Of a stretch of DNA of 64,000 nucleotides, positions 45,694-55,067 are shown one piece after another. The position numbers were made by a program, and so were the translations under genes. The notes beneath the pieces are model-generated. The model was given only the letters and a program-made list of their open reading frames with translations. It was not told the DNA's origin and ran no database searches. The stretch covers positions 86,625 through 150,624 of the forward strand of contig CBDETG010000096.1 in the NCBI GenBank assembly GCA_965242745.1. Reading direction: 5' to 3'. This stretch comes from JABAAI01 sp965242745. Lineage in GTDB: Bacteria > Spirochaetota > Leptospiria > Leptospirales > Leptonemataceae. Every line of letters begins with the position of its first letter. Position 1 is the stretch's first letter.

Positions 45694-46128
45694 GCGCGCG
45701 GCAAGACATTGGCAGGCCATAAAACAGAAAGCCTTCTATGCCTGCAAAAGCGCTTCAAGCAGGCGCAAAAGGATGGAAGCATAGCTTTTTTATACTGCGC
45801 CTGAAGCGCTCCCATCGCTGCAAACAAATCATCGGGGAGCGCTTGCTCATTCCCTGCCCCCAAGCCTAGCATCTAGTCCAGCATCTCATTGAGATAATAT
45901 AGCTTGACAGCCACGGCTCTTTTTACATTTTTAGTGAGCCTCTGCTCTGATACATGTGATTAGCAGCAGAGCAGATCAGGAAACATGGGAATTCCCAGCT
46001 TCCCTGGGCATCAGGGCTTTTGCGCTTGCCGGCGCAGGCACACTGCTGGCCTAAGGCGCCTTAGAGAGAATATAAGGACAGGCCTATTTTTAGAAAAAGC
46101 ACAAAGGCAAGATTAGGAATAAGCGCTT
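45694..46128. other. Intergenic interval with several inverted repeats
   Basis: About 435 bp without a supported gene. A long inverted repeat (AGCGCTTCA..AGGCGCA at 45749-45767 with TGCGCCTGAAGCGCT at 45796-45810) lies after the STAS gene and could end its transcript. A 12-bp palindrome TGGGAATTCCCA is at 45986-45997 and a 14-bp palindrome CTAAGGCGCCTTAG at 46051-46064, about 65 bp before the helicase start. Confidence 0.6.
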
Positions 46129-47859
46129 ATGCCAGATATTAACAATCCCCTCATTGTCCAGTCGGATCGCACTATGCTCTTGGAAGTGGAAAATGACTAT
46201 TTCGAAGAATGCCGATCCAGTATCAGCCGCTTTGCGGAATTAGAAAAAAGTCCAGAGTACCTGCACACTTATCGTATTACTCCGCTGTCTTTGTGGAATG
46301 CTGGAGCCGCAAAATTATCTGTAGAAGGGATTCTTGGCTCTCTGGAGAAATATTCGAAATACCCCATACCCAAAAACGTTATTAACGAAATCAAAGAACA
46401 AATATCCCGTTATGGCAAGATCAAGCTAAACCGTAACTCCGAAGGCCATCTCTTCATTCTTTCTGAGGAGCAAAACCTGCTCAATGAGATTATGCATCAT
46501 CGCTCCCTCCAAACTTATCTGGACGGCGCTACGGCGGAGGGAATACGAATCAAGCCGCAATTTCGGGGCCATATCAAACAGGCTTTGATTAAGATCGGCT
46601 TCCCCGTAGAAGACCTCGCCGGCTATGATGAAGGAGCAAAATATAGCTTTAATTTCCTTTCTAAATCTGGAGGGGGAAAGCCTTTCCAAATGCGCAATTA
46701 CCAAAGGAAGGCCATTGACGTATTTCATGTACAGGTCAGTAAAGAAGGCGGCTCCGGCGTGATTGTGCTGCCTTGCGGGGCCGGCAAGACTATCGTTGGA
46801 ATAGGCATCATGCAGTTGATTGGCACGGAAACTCTGATTTTGGTTACCAATACGCTTTCTATAAGACAATGGAAGCACGAGATTTTGGATAAGACAGATA
46901 TAAACCCGCAGGACGTAGGCGAATACAGCGGTGAAAAGAAAGAAATACGCCCTATTACTATAGCCACCTACAACATTCTTACGCACAAAAAGCACAAAAA
47001 CGGGGATTTTACGCACTTTCCTATATTCACCGCAAACAACTGGGGCCTTATTATCTACGACGAGGTGCATCTTCTGCCTGCCCCTGTTTTTCGCATGACT
47101 TCCGAGATCCAAGCAAAGAGGCGTCTTGGCCTGACAGCAACCTTAGTGCGCGAGGATGGTTTAGAAGACGATGTCTTTTCTCTCATTGGGCCTAAGAAAT
47201 ATGATGTCCCCTGGAAAGAATTAGAAAAGCAGGCCTGGATTGCCAATGCCTACTGTATAGAACTGCGCGTGGAGATGCAGGAAGAAACACGCATACAATA
47301 CAGCTTAGCGGAGGACAGGGGGAAATACCGCCTAGCCTCAGAAAATCCTGAGAAAATCAAGGCTATAGCCTCTATCATAGAAGAGCACGGACTGGCAAAC
47401 GTTTTAATTATTGGCCAGTACATCGCCCAGCTTGAAAAAATTGCAGAGCACTTTCGTTTTCCTTTGATTACTGGGAAAACGTCTTTAGTAGATAGAGAGC
47501 AGCATTACCAGGAATTTCGTGAAGGTGATATCCCATGTTTGGTTGTATCGCGGGTGGCGAATTTTTCTATAGACCTGCCGGATGCCTCTCTGGCTATACA
47601 GGTCAGCGGCACCTTTGGCTCACGCCAAGAAGAAGCGCAGCGCCTTGGGCGCATCCTAAGGCCTAAAGACGGAGAGAACCTTGCCTTTTTCTATTCCCTT
47701 GTCAGCTACGACACAACAGAAGAGCGCTTTGGCCAAAATCGTCAGCTTTTTCTTACAGAGCAGGGCTACGAATACCAAATCTACACTTATGCTCAGTATC
47801 AAAACATGGCAGGCCGGGTACGGGAATTGATTCTGGCGAGGGGCCAAGAAGAAGATTGA
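46129..47859 (+). CDS. XPB/ERCC3-family DNA helicase
   Basis: A 576-residue superfamily 2 helicase. The N-terminal XPB damage-recognition-like region spans about residues 1-180. Then come the Q-like RNYQRKAIDVF, Walker A LPCGAGKT (about 214-221), Walker B IIYDEVHLLP (about 308-317), motif III LGLTATLVREDG, and a C-terminal RecA domain with VVSRVANFSIDLPDASLAIQ, GTFGSRQEEAQRLGRILRPK and a terminal tail. Bacterial XPB helicases of this size are found in spirochaetes and actinobacteria and unwind DNA 3' to 5', probably in repair. No nuclease partner gene is adjacent. Confidence 0.93.
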   Translation: MPDINNPLIVQSDRTMLLEVENDYFEECRSSISRFAELEKSPEYLHTYRITPLSLWNAGAAKLSVEGILGSLEKYSKYPIPKNVINEIKEQISRYGKIKLNRNSEGHLFILSEEQNLLNEIMHHRSLQTYLDGATAEGIRIKPQFRGHIKQALIKIGFPVEDLAGYDEGAKYSFNFLSKSGGGKPFQMRNYQRKAIDVFHVQVSKEGGSGVIVLPCGAGKTIVGIGIMQLIGTETLILVTNTLSIRQWKHEILDKTDINPQDVGEYSGEKKEIRPITIATYNILTHKKHKNGDFTHFPIFTANNWGLIIYDEVHLLPAPVFRMTSEIQAKRRLGLTATLVREDGLEDDVFSLIGPKKYDVPWKELEKQAWIANAYCIELRVEMQEETRIQYSLAEDRGKYRLASENPEKIKAIASIIEEHGLANVLIIGQYIAQLEKIAEHFRFPLITGKTSLVDREQHYQEFREGDIPCLVVSRVANFSIDLPDASLAIQVSGTFGSRQEEAQRLGRILRPKDGENLAFFYSLVSYDTTEERFGQNRQLFLTEQGYEYQIYTYAQYQNMAGRVRELILARGQEED

Positions 47860-47930
47860 AAAGAAGAAGATTGAAAAGAAGAGGATTGAAACCGACTCTA
47901 AATCACGGCAGCGCTTCTTTCCCTTTTGGC

Positions 47931-48088
47931 AGATTGTCGAGGCAATCTAGCAGTGTGCTCGAGGCACACTGCACTTCGGACACCGTAAAGGTGTCCTCAG
48001 CGCTTCGCCTACCATAAAGGCAGCTCAGGCAGTATGCCCATGTCCTCAGCGCTTCGGGCGCCATAAAAGCGCCATGGATGAGTTTTGA
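47931..48088. repeat. Multi-hairpin element upstream of the antiporter gene
   Basis: Consecutive hairpins: AGATTG/CAATCT (47931-47948), GCAGTGTGC/GCACACTGC (47950-47972, loop TCGAG), GGACACC/GGTGTCC (47978-47996, loop GTAAA), GCCT/AGGC (48007-48021) and GGCGC/GCGCC (48057-48073). GTCCTCAGCGCTTCG occurs twice (from 47993 and 48042). It ends CATGGATGAGTTTTGAGAC, CACTTCT, like the end of the rpn insert and the hairpin after rpe. It lies in the leader just before the antiporter gene. Confidence 0.8.
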
Positions 48089-48127
48089 GACCACTTCTAT
48101 TACTTTGCTAAGAGCGTCTTTTTTATC

Positions 48128-49930
48128 ATGATACACGATCTCTTAGCCGGCTTTGCTCTGATTCTCCTTTTAGGTATCTGCGCCCAATGCGTAGCCTGGC
48201 GTTTAGGGCTGCCTTCCATACTCTTTTTGCTGACTATAGGCATACTTGTGGGTCCTGTTTTTGGCGTGATCCGCCCAGAGCAGATTTTAGGCCCTCTGCT
48301 CTTTCCCCTTGTTTCTGTTTCTGTAGGGATACTGGTTTTTGAAGGCGCCTTAAATCTGCGCTTTAGTGAACTGCGTACAGTTGGAAATACGGTCAGAAAT
48401 CTTCTAAGCATAGGGGCCTGCGTTACCTGCCTCTTGACCGCCATTGCTGCGCGCTATATACTGGGCTTTGATTGGCCTTTATCGCTTTTACTAGGTACGA
48501 TCTTGATTGTGACAGGCCCTACAGTCATCAATCCCCTCCTTCGTTCCATACGCATTTTGCCCAGCACCAGCGCCATTTTACGCTGGGAAGGTATTATTAT
48601 AGACTCCATTGGAGCAATCATGGCAGTGCTGGTTTATGAGGCCCTCTTTGCCTCTACCGGAGGCTTTGCTGCTTGGCTGAGCCTGGAGACCTTAGCCAAA
48701 AGCGTTCTGATAGCCTTGCTGCTGGGTTTTCTGACAGCGCAGCTGCTCTTGTTGCTGTTTCGTTTTGGTATTATCCCTGAGTACTTACAAAGCCCTTCTA
48801 CTCTTGCAGGCATTATAGGAGGTTTTACTCTTTCCAACATCATACAAAGCGAATCAGGCCTGCTCACAGTGACGGTTATGGGCTTAGTGATGGCCAATCA
48901 AAAGCAGGTAGCGATAAAAAAAATAACAGAATTTAAAGAAAGTCTCCAAATATTACTTATAGCGGTAGTGTTCATCATTCTTTCTGCGCGCGTTACATTG
49001 GAAGAGCTGCTGGCAATACGCTTTCCCATTATACTTTTTGTCCTGACTATTCTTTTTGTGGCGCGGCCCCTGTCTGTCTTCCTTTCCTGTCTCAAGACAA
49101 ACTTACACTGGAAAGAAATGATCTTTTTGTCAGCCATAGCTCCCCGCGGTATTGTTGCTGCCGCTATAAGCTCACTCTTAGCTTTGGAATTAAGCGCATC
49201 ATCTTATCCGGGCAGTGAAAGCTTAGTCACAACTGTCTTTGCTGTGATCGTAGTTTCCGTGATCAGCACGAGTATCTTGGCAAAGCCTTTAGCGCATCTC
49301 CTTTCTTTGCATATGGACGAACCCCAGGGGCTTTTGCTGCTTGGGGCTCACAACTGGGCCCGTGAGCTTGCCTCTGTACTTCAAAAAGAAGGCATTTCTG
49401 TGGTCTTGGTAGACACCAACCCATATAATGTTTACAAGGCCCGCATGAGTGGATTAGAGGTGCGCTATGCGAATATTTTAGAAGAAGATACGTTGGGCAA
49501 ACTAGACCTAAACGCCATAGGCGCCTTTTTGGCTTTGACTCCTAACGATGAGGTCAACTCCTTAGCGGCGCTCTCCTTTGTGGATATTCTTGGCAAAGAC
49601 AAGGTCTACCAGCTGCAAGCCTTAGATCCAGATGACAAGAAAGCGCAAAAACTCAGCGTACATAAAAGCCTCCGCGGCAAACAGGCCTTCTCTGGGAATC
49701 TGAGCTTTTCTCAGATCACCGCCCTTTATGCCAAAGGCTGGACATTCCAGGCAGTTTCCATCAATAAGCATTTCTCTGACAAAGAAAGATACGAAAAAGA
49801 TTTCTATCCCCTTATGCTGTGTGAAGAGGGCAGGGTCTGCATGTATGAGCCCAAGCATGCGCCTAAGCTTGCGCATGGACAGATCTTGATCAGTTTTGGA
49901 AAGAAAGCAATACCAGCCGAAGCAGGCTAA
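48128..49930 (+). CDS. Cation/proton antiporter with C-terminal TrkA-N domain
   Basis: A 600-residue inner-membrane protein. About 12 transmembrane helices (residues 5-390) carry CPA-family motifs (SVSVGILVFEGALNLRFSEL, LLGTILIVTGPTVINPLLRS, WEGIIIDSIGAIMAVLVYEA, APRGIVAAAISSLLALE). The cytoplasmic C-terminus is an RCK/TrkA-N nucleotide-binding domain (about 395-515: LLLLGAHNWARELASVL, SVVLVDTNPYNVYKARMSG, LALTPNDEVNSLAALSF). It fits Na+/H+ or K+/H+ antiporters gated by nucleotide. Which ion is moved cannot be told. It converges with the reductase gene 8 bp away. Confidence 0.9.
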   Translation: MIHDLLAGFALILLLGICAQCVAWRLGLPSILFLLTIGILVGPVFGVIRPEQILGPLLFPLVSVSVGILVFEGALNLRFSELRTVGNTVRNLLSIGACVTCLLTAIAARYILGFDWPLSLLLGTILIVTGPTVINPLLRSIRILPSTSAILRWEGIIIDSIGAIMAVLVYEALFASTGGFAAWLSLETLAKSVLIALLLGFLTAQLLLLLFRFGIIPEYLQSPSTLAGIIGGFTLSNIIQSESGLLTVTVMGLVMANQKQVAIKKITEFKESLQILLIAVVFIILSARVTLEELLAIRFPIILFVLTILFVARPLSVFLSCLKTNLHWKEMIFLSAIAPRGIVAAAISSLLALELSASSYPGSESLVTTVFAVIVVSVISTSILAKPLAHLLSLHMDEPQGLLLLGAHNWARELASVLQKEGISVVLVDTNPYNVYKARMSGLEVRYANILEEDTLGKLDLNAIGAFLALTPNDEVNSLAALSFVDILGKDKVYQLQALDPDDKKAQKLSVHKSLRGKQAFSGNLSFSQITALYAKGWTFQAVSINKHFSDKERYEKDFYPLMLCEEGRVCMYEPKHAPKLAHGQILISFGKKAIPAEAG

Positions 49931-49937
49931 GAGCGCA

Positions 49938-51305
49938 TTAAAGAGAGACGAATTCTTCTGCAAGAGTAGGATGCACGCCCACCACAGAGTCAAAGACCTT
50001 CTTCGAGGCCCCCATCTTTAGAGCTACGGCAATACCTTGGATAATTTCTCCTGCCTCCGGCCCAATCATATGAGCCCCTACAACCCTGTCACTGTCTTCA
50101 TCTACAAGCATTTTTATCAGGCATTTTTCCGGCTTATCTCCAAGACTGTATTTGAGACTGCGAAATGCGGACTTGTAGACCCTGATATTTGCGCAGCGCT
50201 TCTTAGCCTCTTCTTCACTCAAGCCCACGCTGCCTATGGAAGGCTGGCTGAAGACGGCCGTAGGCACAAAGGCGTAATCCATTTCTTTGTCTTCTTTCCC
50301 TAAAAAGGTCCTTTCCACAAAGCACATGGCCTCAGCGATGGCTACAGGCGTAAGCTGTATACGGCCAATGACATCGCCCAAAGCATATACAGAAGGAAGA
50401 TTTGTGCGAAAGCCCGCATCCACCTTGATATTCGCGCGCTCGTCCTGCTCCAGGCCCGCCTTGGTAAGTCCAAGAGCAGCCGTATTTGCCGTGCGCCCAG
50501 TAGCGCAAAGAATCTGATCGGCCTCCAGCTGCTCTCCTCTATCTAATACAAGCTGCAGGGAATGATCCTTGCTGCGCTGGATGCAGACCACCTCACTCTG
50601 GAAGCGCAGCTTTACTCCTTTTTTCTCCATTTCAGCTTTCAGAAAGGTAGCAATGCTGCTGTCAAAACGGCCTAAAAACATATCGCCCCTATACACAAGA
50701 GTACTCTTGCATCCGAGTGATGCGAAAATCCCAGCGAATTCTACGGCTATATACCCACCCCCTATGGTAATGATGCGCGAAGGAAGCGCAGGCTGTGCAA
50801 AGATATCATCCGAGGTGCTGACAAGATGCTTACCCGGGAAATCTGGAACAAAAGGGCGTGAGCCCGTAGCCAGCAGTATGTTTTTTGCGGTGACTCTCCT
50901 CAGGCGCTGATGTGCGGCTGTGCCTTCTAAATCTACGCTATGTTCGTCTCGCAAGCAGGCCCTGTCGAAGAAAATTGTCACGCCCGCATCCTCGAGCATC
51001 TTTTTGTACAGCCTCTCCAGCCGATGGACTTCCTTGTCTTTATTGTTCTGCAGCGCCTGCCAGGAGAAGGAAGGAGCAGTCCCAGCCCAGCCGAAGGCTC
51101 TGGCATCATGAAAGCCCTCCCCATAATGCGAGGCGTATACATACAATTTCTTAGGAACGCAGCCCCGATGTACACAGGTGCCCCCCAGCTTCGCCGACTC
51201 AACTATGGCTGTACGTACTCCAAAGCTTGCAGCCATACGCGCAGCCCGCACACCCCCGGACCCGCCGCCTATTACAAGTAAATCATAATCAAAAGATTCC
51301 TTCAT
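49938..51305 (-). CDS. Glutathione-disulfide reductase-like flavoprotein
   Basis: A 455-residue pyridine nucleotide-disulfide oxidoreductase. It shows the FAD site DLLVIGGGSGGVRAARMAAS, the redox-active pair in GGTCVHRGCVPKK (Cys 44 and 49), the NAD(P) site IITIGGGYIAVEFAGIFASL, LATGSRPFVPDFPG, YALGDVIGRIQLTPVAIAEA, and a C-terminal GVHPTLAEEF with the catalytic His-Glu. The GxSGG, CVxxGCVPKK and VYRGD features fit NADPH-dependent glutathione reductase better than lipoamide dehydrogenase or mercuric reductase. The thiol used by this organism is unknown, so substrate choice is inferred. Confidence 0.88.
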   Translation of the reverse strand: MKESFDYDLLVIGGGSGGVRAARMAASFGVRTAIVESAKLGGTCVHRGCVPKKLYVYASHYGEGFHDARAFGWAGTAPSFSWQALQNNKDKEVHRLERLYKKMLEDAGVTIFFDRACLRDEHSVDLEGTAAHQRLRRVTAKNILLATGSRPFVPDFPGKHLVSTSDDIFAQPALPSRIITIGGGYIAVEFAGIFASLGCKSTLVYRGDMFLGRFDSSIATFLKAEMEKKGVKLRFQSEVVCIQRSKDHSLQLVLDRGEQLEADQILCATGRTANTAALGLTKAGLEQDERANIKVDAGFRTNLPSVYALGDVIGRIQLTPVAIAEAMCFVERTFLGKEDKEMDYAFVPTAVFSQPSIGSVGLSEEEAKKRCANIRVYKSAFRSLKYSLGDKPEKCLIKMLVDEDSDRVVGAHMIGPEAGEIIQGIAVALKMGASKKVFDSVVGVHPTLAEEFVSL

Positions 51306-51475
51306 CCTTTCTATGCCCGCTGTTTTCAGGAAAGCGTCTATGCTTATGTTATGCTCAGCCTCTTTTGCCGTATATAAAAATACTTTTCATATAGCAAAAA
51401 GAAGCAATCCAGCAAAAAAGAGCGGCATAGGACATGGAAAAAAGCGGCCCGCAAGTCGAAATGTAGAGTAGATAG

Positions 51476-52252
51476 ATGTTTTTTGATACTGCCCAAGAAC
51501 TGAGCTTTGGCCGCGCTGTTGTGTTCTGCCTGGATTTAAGCTTGGTCGCCTTTTTGTTTTACCATGTTTTTCTTTTGCTGAGCCGCACCCGCGCTTTCCA
51601 AGTCTTGGCTACCGTTCTGCTTTTGCTTGCCTTAAATCTCGTGGCGCGCCAATTGGAGCTCAAGACTCTAGCCTGGATCATTGATAACGCTTCTTCTTAT
51701 TTGGTAATAGGTTTGATAGTCTTGATGCAGCCAGAACTAAGGCGCATTGCCGTAAGTATCACGCAGAACGAATTCTTTCGCTGGGTCAGACCTGTAGAAG
51801 CCCTTTCCATCAGAACCATTGCGAATGCGGCGCGCAGCATGGCGCAAAAGCGCATTGGCTCTAGTATTGTCATCTTACGCAAGGTGTGGCCTCAGAATAT
51901 TATTGATCATGCTGTTGCGCTTAATGCGGAGGTCTCAGAAGAGTTGATCGAAACAATTTTTTGGAAATCCTCTCCTCTCCATGATGGGGCCATCCTTATT
52001 GAAGGCAACAAAATTGTATCAGCAGCCTCTTACCTTCCTCTCTCTACCTCACGCAAATTAAAGAAAACACATGGCGCCCGTCACCGCTCTGCCTTAGGCA
52101 TGGCCGAAGATACAGACGCAATTGTAATCGTAAGCTCTGAAGAAAACGGACGCATCAGCGTATGTATAGACGGCAGCATCATAAGCCCCAAACACAGCGA
52201 TTTAGAAGGAGTGATAGAAAGTTTTTTAAACCTAAAAAAAAGCAAAGCGTGA
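51476..52252 (+). CDS. cdaA: Diadenylate cyclase CdaA
   Basis: CdaA makes cyclic di-AMP from two ATP at the membrane. The 258-residue protein has three N-terminal transmembrane helices (about residues 15-38, 41-58, 63-83) and a DisA_N catalytic domain with SPLHDGAILIEGNKIVSAA (DGA at 170-172) and GARHRSALGMAEDTDAIVI (RHRSA at 202-206). These are the key catalytic motifs. The stop overlaps the next gene, the CdaR/YbbR homologue, as is usual for this pair. Confidence 0.95.
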   Translation: MFFDTAQELSFGRAVVFCLDLSLVAFLFYHVFLLLSRTRAFQVLATVLLLLALNLVARQLELKTLAWIIDNASSYLVIGLIVLMQPELRRIAVSITQNEFFRWVRPVEALSIRTIANAARSMAQKRIGSSIVILRKVWPQNIIDHAVALNAEVSEELIETIFWKSSPLHDGAILIEGNKIVSAASYLPLSTSRKLKKTHGARHRSALGMAEDTDAIVIVSSEENGRISVCIDGSIISPKHSDLEGVIESFLNLKKSKA

Positions 52253-53400
52253 TAGTTAAAGAGATCACAAAAAGAGCAGACAATTACTTAAAAAAAATCG
52301 AAATGGATGCGAAGAATAAAAGAAGCAAAGAGCGCAGGGAAGGCTTAGAAAAAAGCTCCTATGCGGGATCTGCGCCGGCTCATGCGCCCCCTCCAAAGGA
52401 CAGTTTTTTTTCCTGGTTTGGCTATCTTTCTAAAAACCTTGCGGCAAAAGCCATCAGCCTGATTCTGGCCCTATTCCTTTATGCCTATGTGCAGTATACT
52501 GCGACAGTCACGCGCTCTGTGCAGGTGCCCCTCATACAGCCCGAGCTCCCTTCGCATCTTGTTTTCTCACGTAAAATACCTTCTTTTTTGAACGTCAAGT
52601 TTTATGGCCGCCGTGAGCAGATGGATTTTGATATATCGAACTTTACTATCAAACTAGAAAATCCTCATCCTCTGCCTGGCTTAAATCTCTACATTGCTAA
52701 AATAGACCCAGACCCGCCTATAGGGATACAACTCAGTTACAAGAAAGAATTACAAATCCTAGTAGACCGTTCTTTCATGCGCGAATTGAGCGTAATCCCA
52801 AAGCTGCAAGTGGAGCTTCCCCGAGAATACGAGCTGGGCTATGTGAGCATCAGCCCCCCCACTGTCCTGCTCAAAGGACCTTACGAAAGCCTCTCGTCCA
52901 TGAGCCACGTAGAAAGCGTAGAGCTGCGTGTAGAAGATACGCATGAGCTGCTCTCATATCAAGTGCGGATCGATGAGCTGCCTGACTTTGTCAGCTTTGC
53001 CCCTAAGCAGCCCTTTCAAGTGGAGCTCAGCATCAATATACTTCCCAAGAAAGCAAAGCAAAACTACCAGTCCATCCCCAATGTGCCCATCCGCTGTTCC
53101 AATAAACTTCCCGGCATCAAAATGCGGCTTCCCGGCAAAACAGCTGTGGACATCTATGTAAACGAGACAGCCCAGACTGAGGCCCTCAAGCGTCTCCGAG
53201 CCTTAGTCTTTTGCCCTGTTTTTTTTGATTCTGACAGTAAAACCCTGCGCCCTTCATTTCTGATCCAAAACCAGCCTGTTTTTGTGGTCGATCCCTTTGG
53301 CTCTGAGGATGCGCAGGTGGTCAAAGTTGAGCCTGCAACAGTGAGCCTGCAGTTTGAATGGCAGGGCAAGCCTCAAAAGGAGCAGGAAGAAAGCAAATGA
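52249..53400 (+). CDS. cdaR: YbbR-domain protein, CdaA regulator
   Basis: CdaR modulates CdaA from outside the membrane through YbbR repeats. I start at GTG 52249, which gives a 4-bp GTGA overlap with cdaA. A longer frame reaches back to 52162 inside cdaA. About 383 residues: a basic, cytoplasmic N-terminus, one TM helix (about residues 68-86, LAAKAISLILALFLYAYVQY), then YbbR-type beta repeats (VTRSVQVPLIQPELPSHLVF, LSVIPKLQVELPREYELGYV, SISPPTVLLKGP, NVPIRCSNKLPGIKMRLPG). It ends 8 bp before the convergent bioB. Confidence 0.88.
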   Translation: MIVKEITKRADNYLKKIEMDAKNKRSKERREGLEKSSYAGSAPAHAPPPKDSFFSWFGYLSKNLAAKAISLILALFLYAYVQYTATVTRSVQVPLIQPELPSHLVFSRKIPSFLNVKFYGRREQMDFDISNFTIKLENPHPLPGLNLYIAKIDPDPPIGIQLSYKKELQILVDRSFMRELSVIPKLQVELPREYELGYVSISPPTVLLKGPYESLSSMSHVESVELRVEDTHELLSYQVRIDELPDFVSFAPKQPFQVELSINILPKKAKQNYQSIPNVPIRCSNKLPGIKMRLPGKTAVDIYVNETAQTEALKRLRALVFCPVFFDSDSKTLRPSFLIQNQPVFVVDPFGSEDAQVVKVEPATVSLQFEWQGKPQKEQEESK

Positions 53401-53408
53401 CAGCCTGC

Positions 53409-54635
53409 TCAAGTGACTCTTTGAAAGGGGCGCAGCTCTGCCATACTCTTCATGCTGACTTGCTTCTGAGACTCTGCTGGGACGGGACTTTGAGCTGACT
53501 GCAGCCTGCCTGCTGAAGCTCCATGTTTTCCCGCTCCCGCTATCGTACAATTTGCTTCTTTTATGAGCGCTATGCTTTGGCTTAGGGAAGAGCCATGCGC
53601 ATTTAAGTATCCGGAAACAAAAAGTGAATTCGCAACAGCCAGCGCATCTTTTTGCCTCGAAGCTAAATAGTATTCCCTTCCAGCTGCCAAACGTAATTCC
53701 GCTTCCGGGTTAAGAAGGCGAAAGACGCACAGCAAACGCAGGCAATAGTCATGGCTTAGCTTCGCCTTTTTTTTGACGCCGTGGCCGGGGACAGGGAGAA
53801 AAAAATTCACAGGTATAGACGCTGCTCTTTGCTTTTGCAAGGCAAAGGCCACATCCACTAAATCTTGTGAGCTCTCGCCCAAGCCTGCAATCACGCCGCT
53901 GCAAATACCAATGCCGGCAGCAGCAAGAGTGCGCAATGTATGCAGGCGATCCTCGTATTTGTGGCTCTGGCAGATTTCTGGATAAAACAATGGGGAGCTG
54001 TTGAGATTGTGATTGTAACGATCTAGACCGGCTTGGGCAAGGACTTTTGCGTCTTCACTATCATGCAGGAGGCCCAAAGAAAGACACACTTCTAATGGAT
54101 AGCGTTTTTTGATCTCCTTGATAAGAAACGCGTAACGCTCTATGCTTTTTTTATTAGGCGACCGGCCTGCGCTGACAATGCAGTAACGATAGGCCCCCTT
54201 TTCCCATGCGCTTTTTGCCTCTGCCAAAATCTCCTGCGTGGATTTATCTGTGTAAGCGGGTATAGCCGCAGGGCCTTGGCCCAAGGCCGGCGCCTTGCTG
54301 CGCTGCGCGCAGTAAGAACAGTCTTCTGGGCAGTGGCCATTGCGCACGTTGTTTATGATATGCAGCTGGACGCAGGACCCAAAATAATGATGACGCAGCA
54401 GGGAAGTTTCTTCTAGTAAATGCTGCGTGGGCAGCTCTCTTGTTTCCAGAAGAGCAAGCGCCTCAGCGGCATCTAAAAGAGAAGCCTTAGCGCAAGAAGC
54501 GCCGCTTTGTGACTTATGGATCTGCCTTTGGGCACGGCAATGCAAAAGGATGCGTCTATGTATTTCCTGTCTATTGAGAGCCACTAGGAGAAGCAGACGT
54601 ATAGGACATCTTTCTGGCAAGCCAAATTTGCGCAT
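53409..54635 (-). CDS. bioB: Biotin synthase
   Basis: BioB is a radical SAM enzyme that inserts sulfur into dethiobiotin. The radical SAM cluster motif CPEDCSYC (Cys 102, 106, 109) follows LHIINNVRNGH. Other motifs are SAGRSPNKKSIERYAFLIKE, DRYNHNLNSSPLFYPEICQ, ICSGVIAGLGESSQDLVDVA, IPVNFFLPVPG and LRLAAGREYY. At 408 residues it is longer than the usual 310-350. The first 50 residues look non-homologous, so the true start may lie downstream. The C-terminal 60 residues are also extra. Confidence 0.92.
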   Translation of the reverse strand: MRKFGLPERCPIRLLLLVALNRQEIHRRILLHCRAQRQIHKSQSGASCAKASLLDAAEALALLETRELPTQHLLEETSLLRHHYFGSCVQLHIINNVRNGHCPEDCSYCAQRSKAPALGQGPAAIPAYTDKSTQEILAEAKSAWEKGAYRYCIVSAGRSPNKKSIERYAFLIKEIKKRYPLEVCLSLGLLHDSEDAKVLAQAGLDRYNHNLNSSPLFYPEICQSHKYEDRLHTLRTLAAAGIGICSGVIAGLGESSQDLVDVAFALQKQRAASIPVNFFLPVPGHGVKKKAKLSHDYCLRLLCVFRLLNPEAELRLAAGREYYLASRQKDALAVANSLFVSGYLNAHGSSLSQSIALIKEANCTIAGAGKHGASAGRLQSAQSPVPAESQKQVSMKSMAELRPFQRVT

Positions 54636-55067
54636 ATATGCCGAAGCACAGGCCTTCTTCGCACAGCCTCTTCATGCACGATGCCATCGTAATTACAACA
54701 AAGCCTCAGTCAGCCAAGCCCCACGCCTCATTATTACAACCACGCCCAGACTCTGCATATGACTACAAAGCCTCAGTCAGCCAAGCCCCACGCCTCATTA
54801 TTACAACCACGCCCAGACTCTGCATATGACTACAAAGCCTCAGTCAGCCAAGCCCCACGCCTCATTATTACAACCACGCCCAGACTCTGCATATGACTAC
54901 AACGCTACTGTCATCAAAACTAACACCGCATATTCCAGACGCTGCTTACTGCACTCCCCACCGCTGTCATCACTACCTACAACGTCCCCGGGCCCCAAGG
55001 CCCCTTATACAACAACGCCTAGGCCAATGCCTATGTTGCCGCTGGCATAAGGAAGAGAAAAGCAAAA
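54636..55067. other. Gene-poor interval holding the 67-bp repeats
   Basis: About 430 bp without a supported gene between FNR and bioB. The 67-bp tandem repeat fills the middle. The short plus-strand frames across it are repeat artefacts, since 67 is not a multiple of three. Confidence 0.6.
54700..54900. repeat. Three perfect tandem copies of a 67-bp repeat
   Basis: Copies begin at 54700, 54767 and 54834 with AAAGCCTCAGTCAGCC and run to CATATGACTAC. I see no differences between them. It is rich in C and A and poor in G on this strand. The length is not a multiple of three, so it is non-coding. Confidence 0.92.

Noticed and set aside
45654..45872. 72-codon minus-strand frame after the STAS gene
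   Set aside because: Overlaps the STAS gene end and the inverted repeat; second half is Arg/Cys-rich with no family.
46426..47112. 228-codon minus-strand frame
   Set aside because: Lies entirely within the XPB helicase gene and has no domain features.
54638..55050. Plus-strand frames across the 67-bp repeats
   Set aside because: The repeat is not a multiple of three, so the frames shift between units, and composition is not protein-like.
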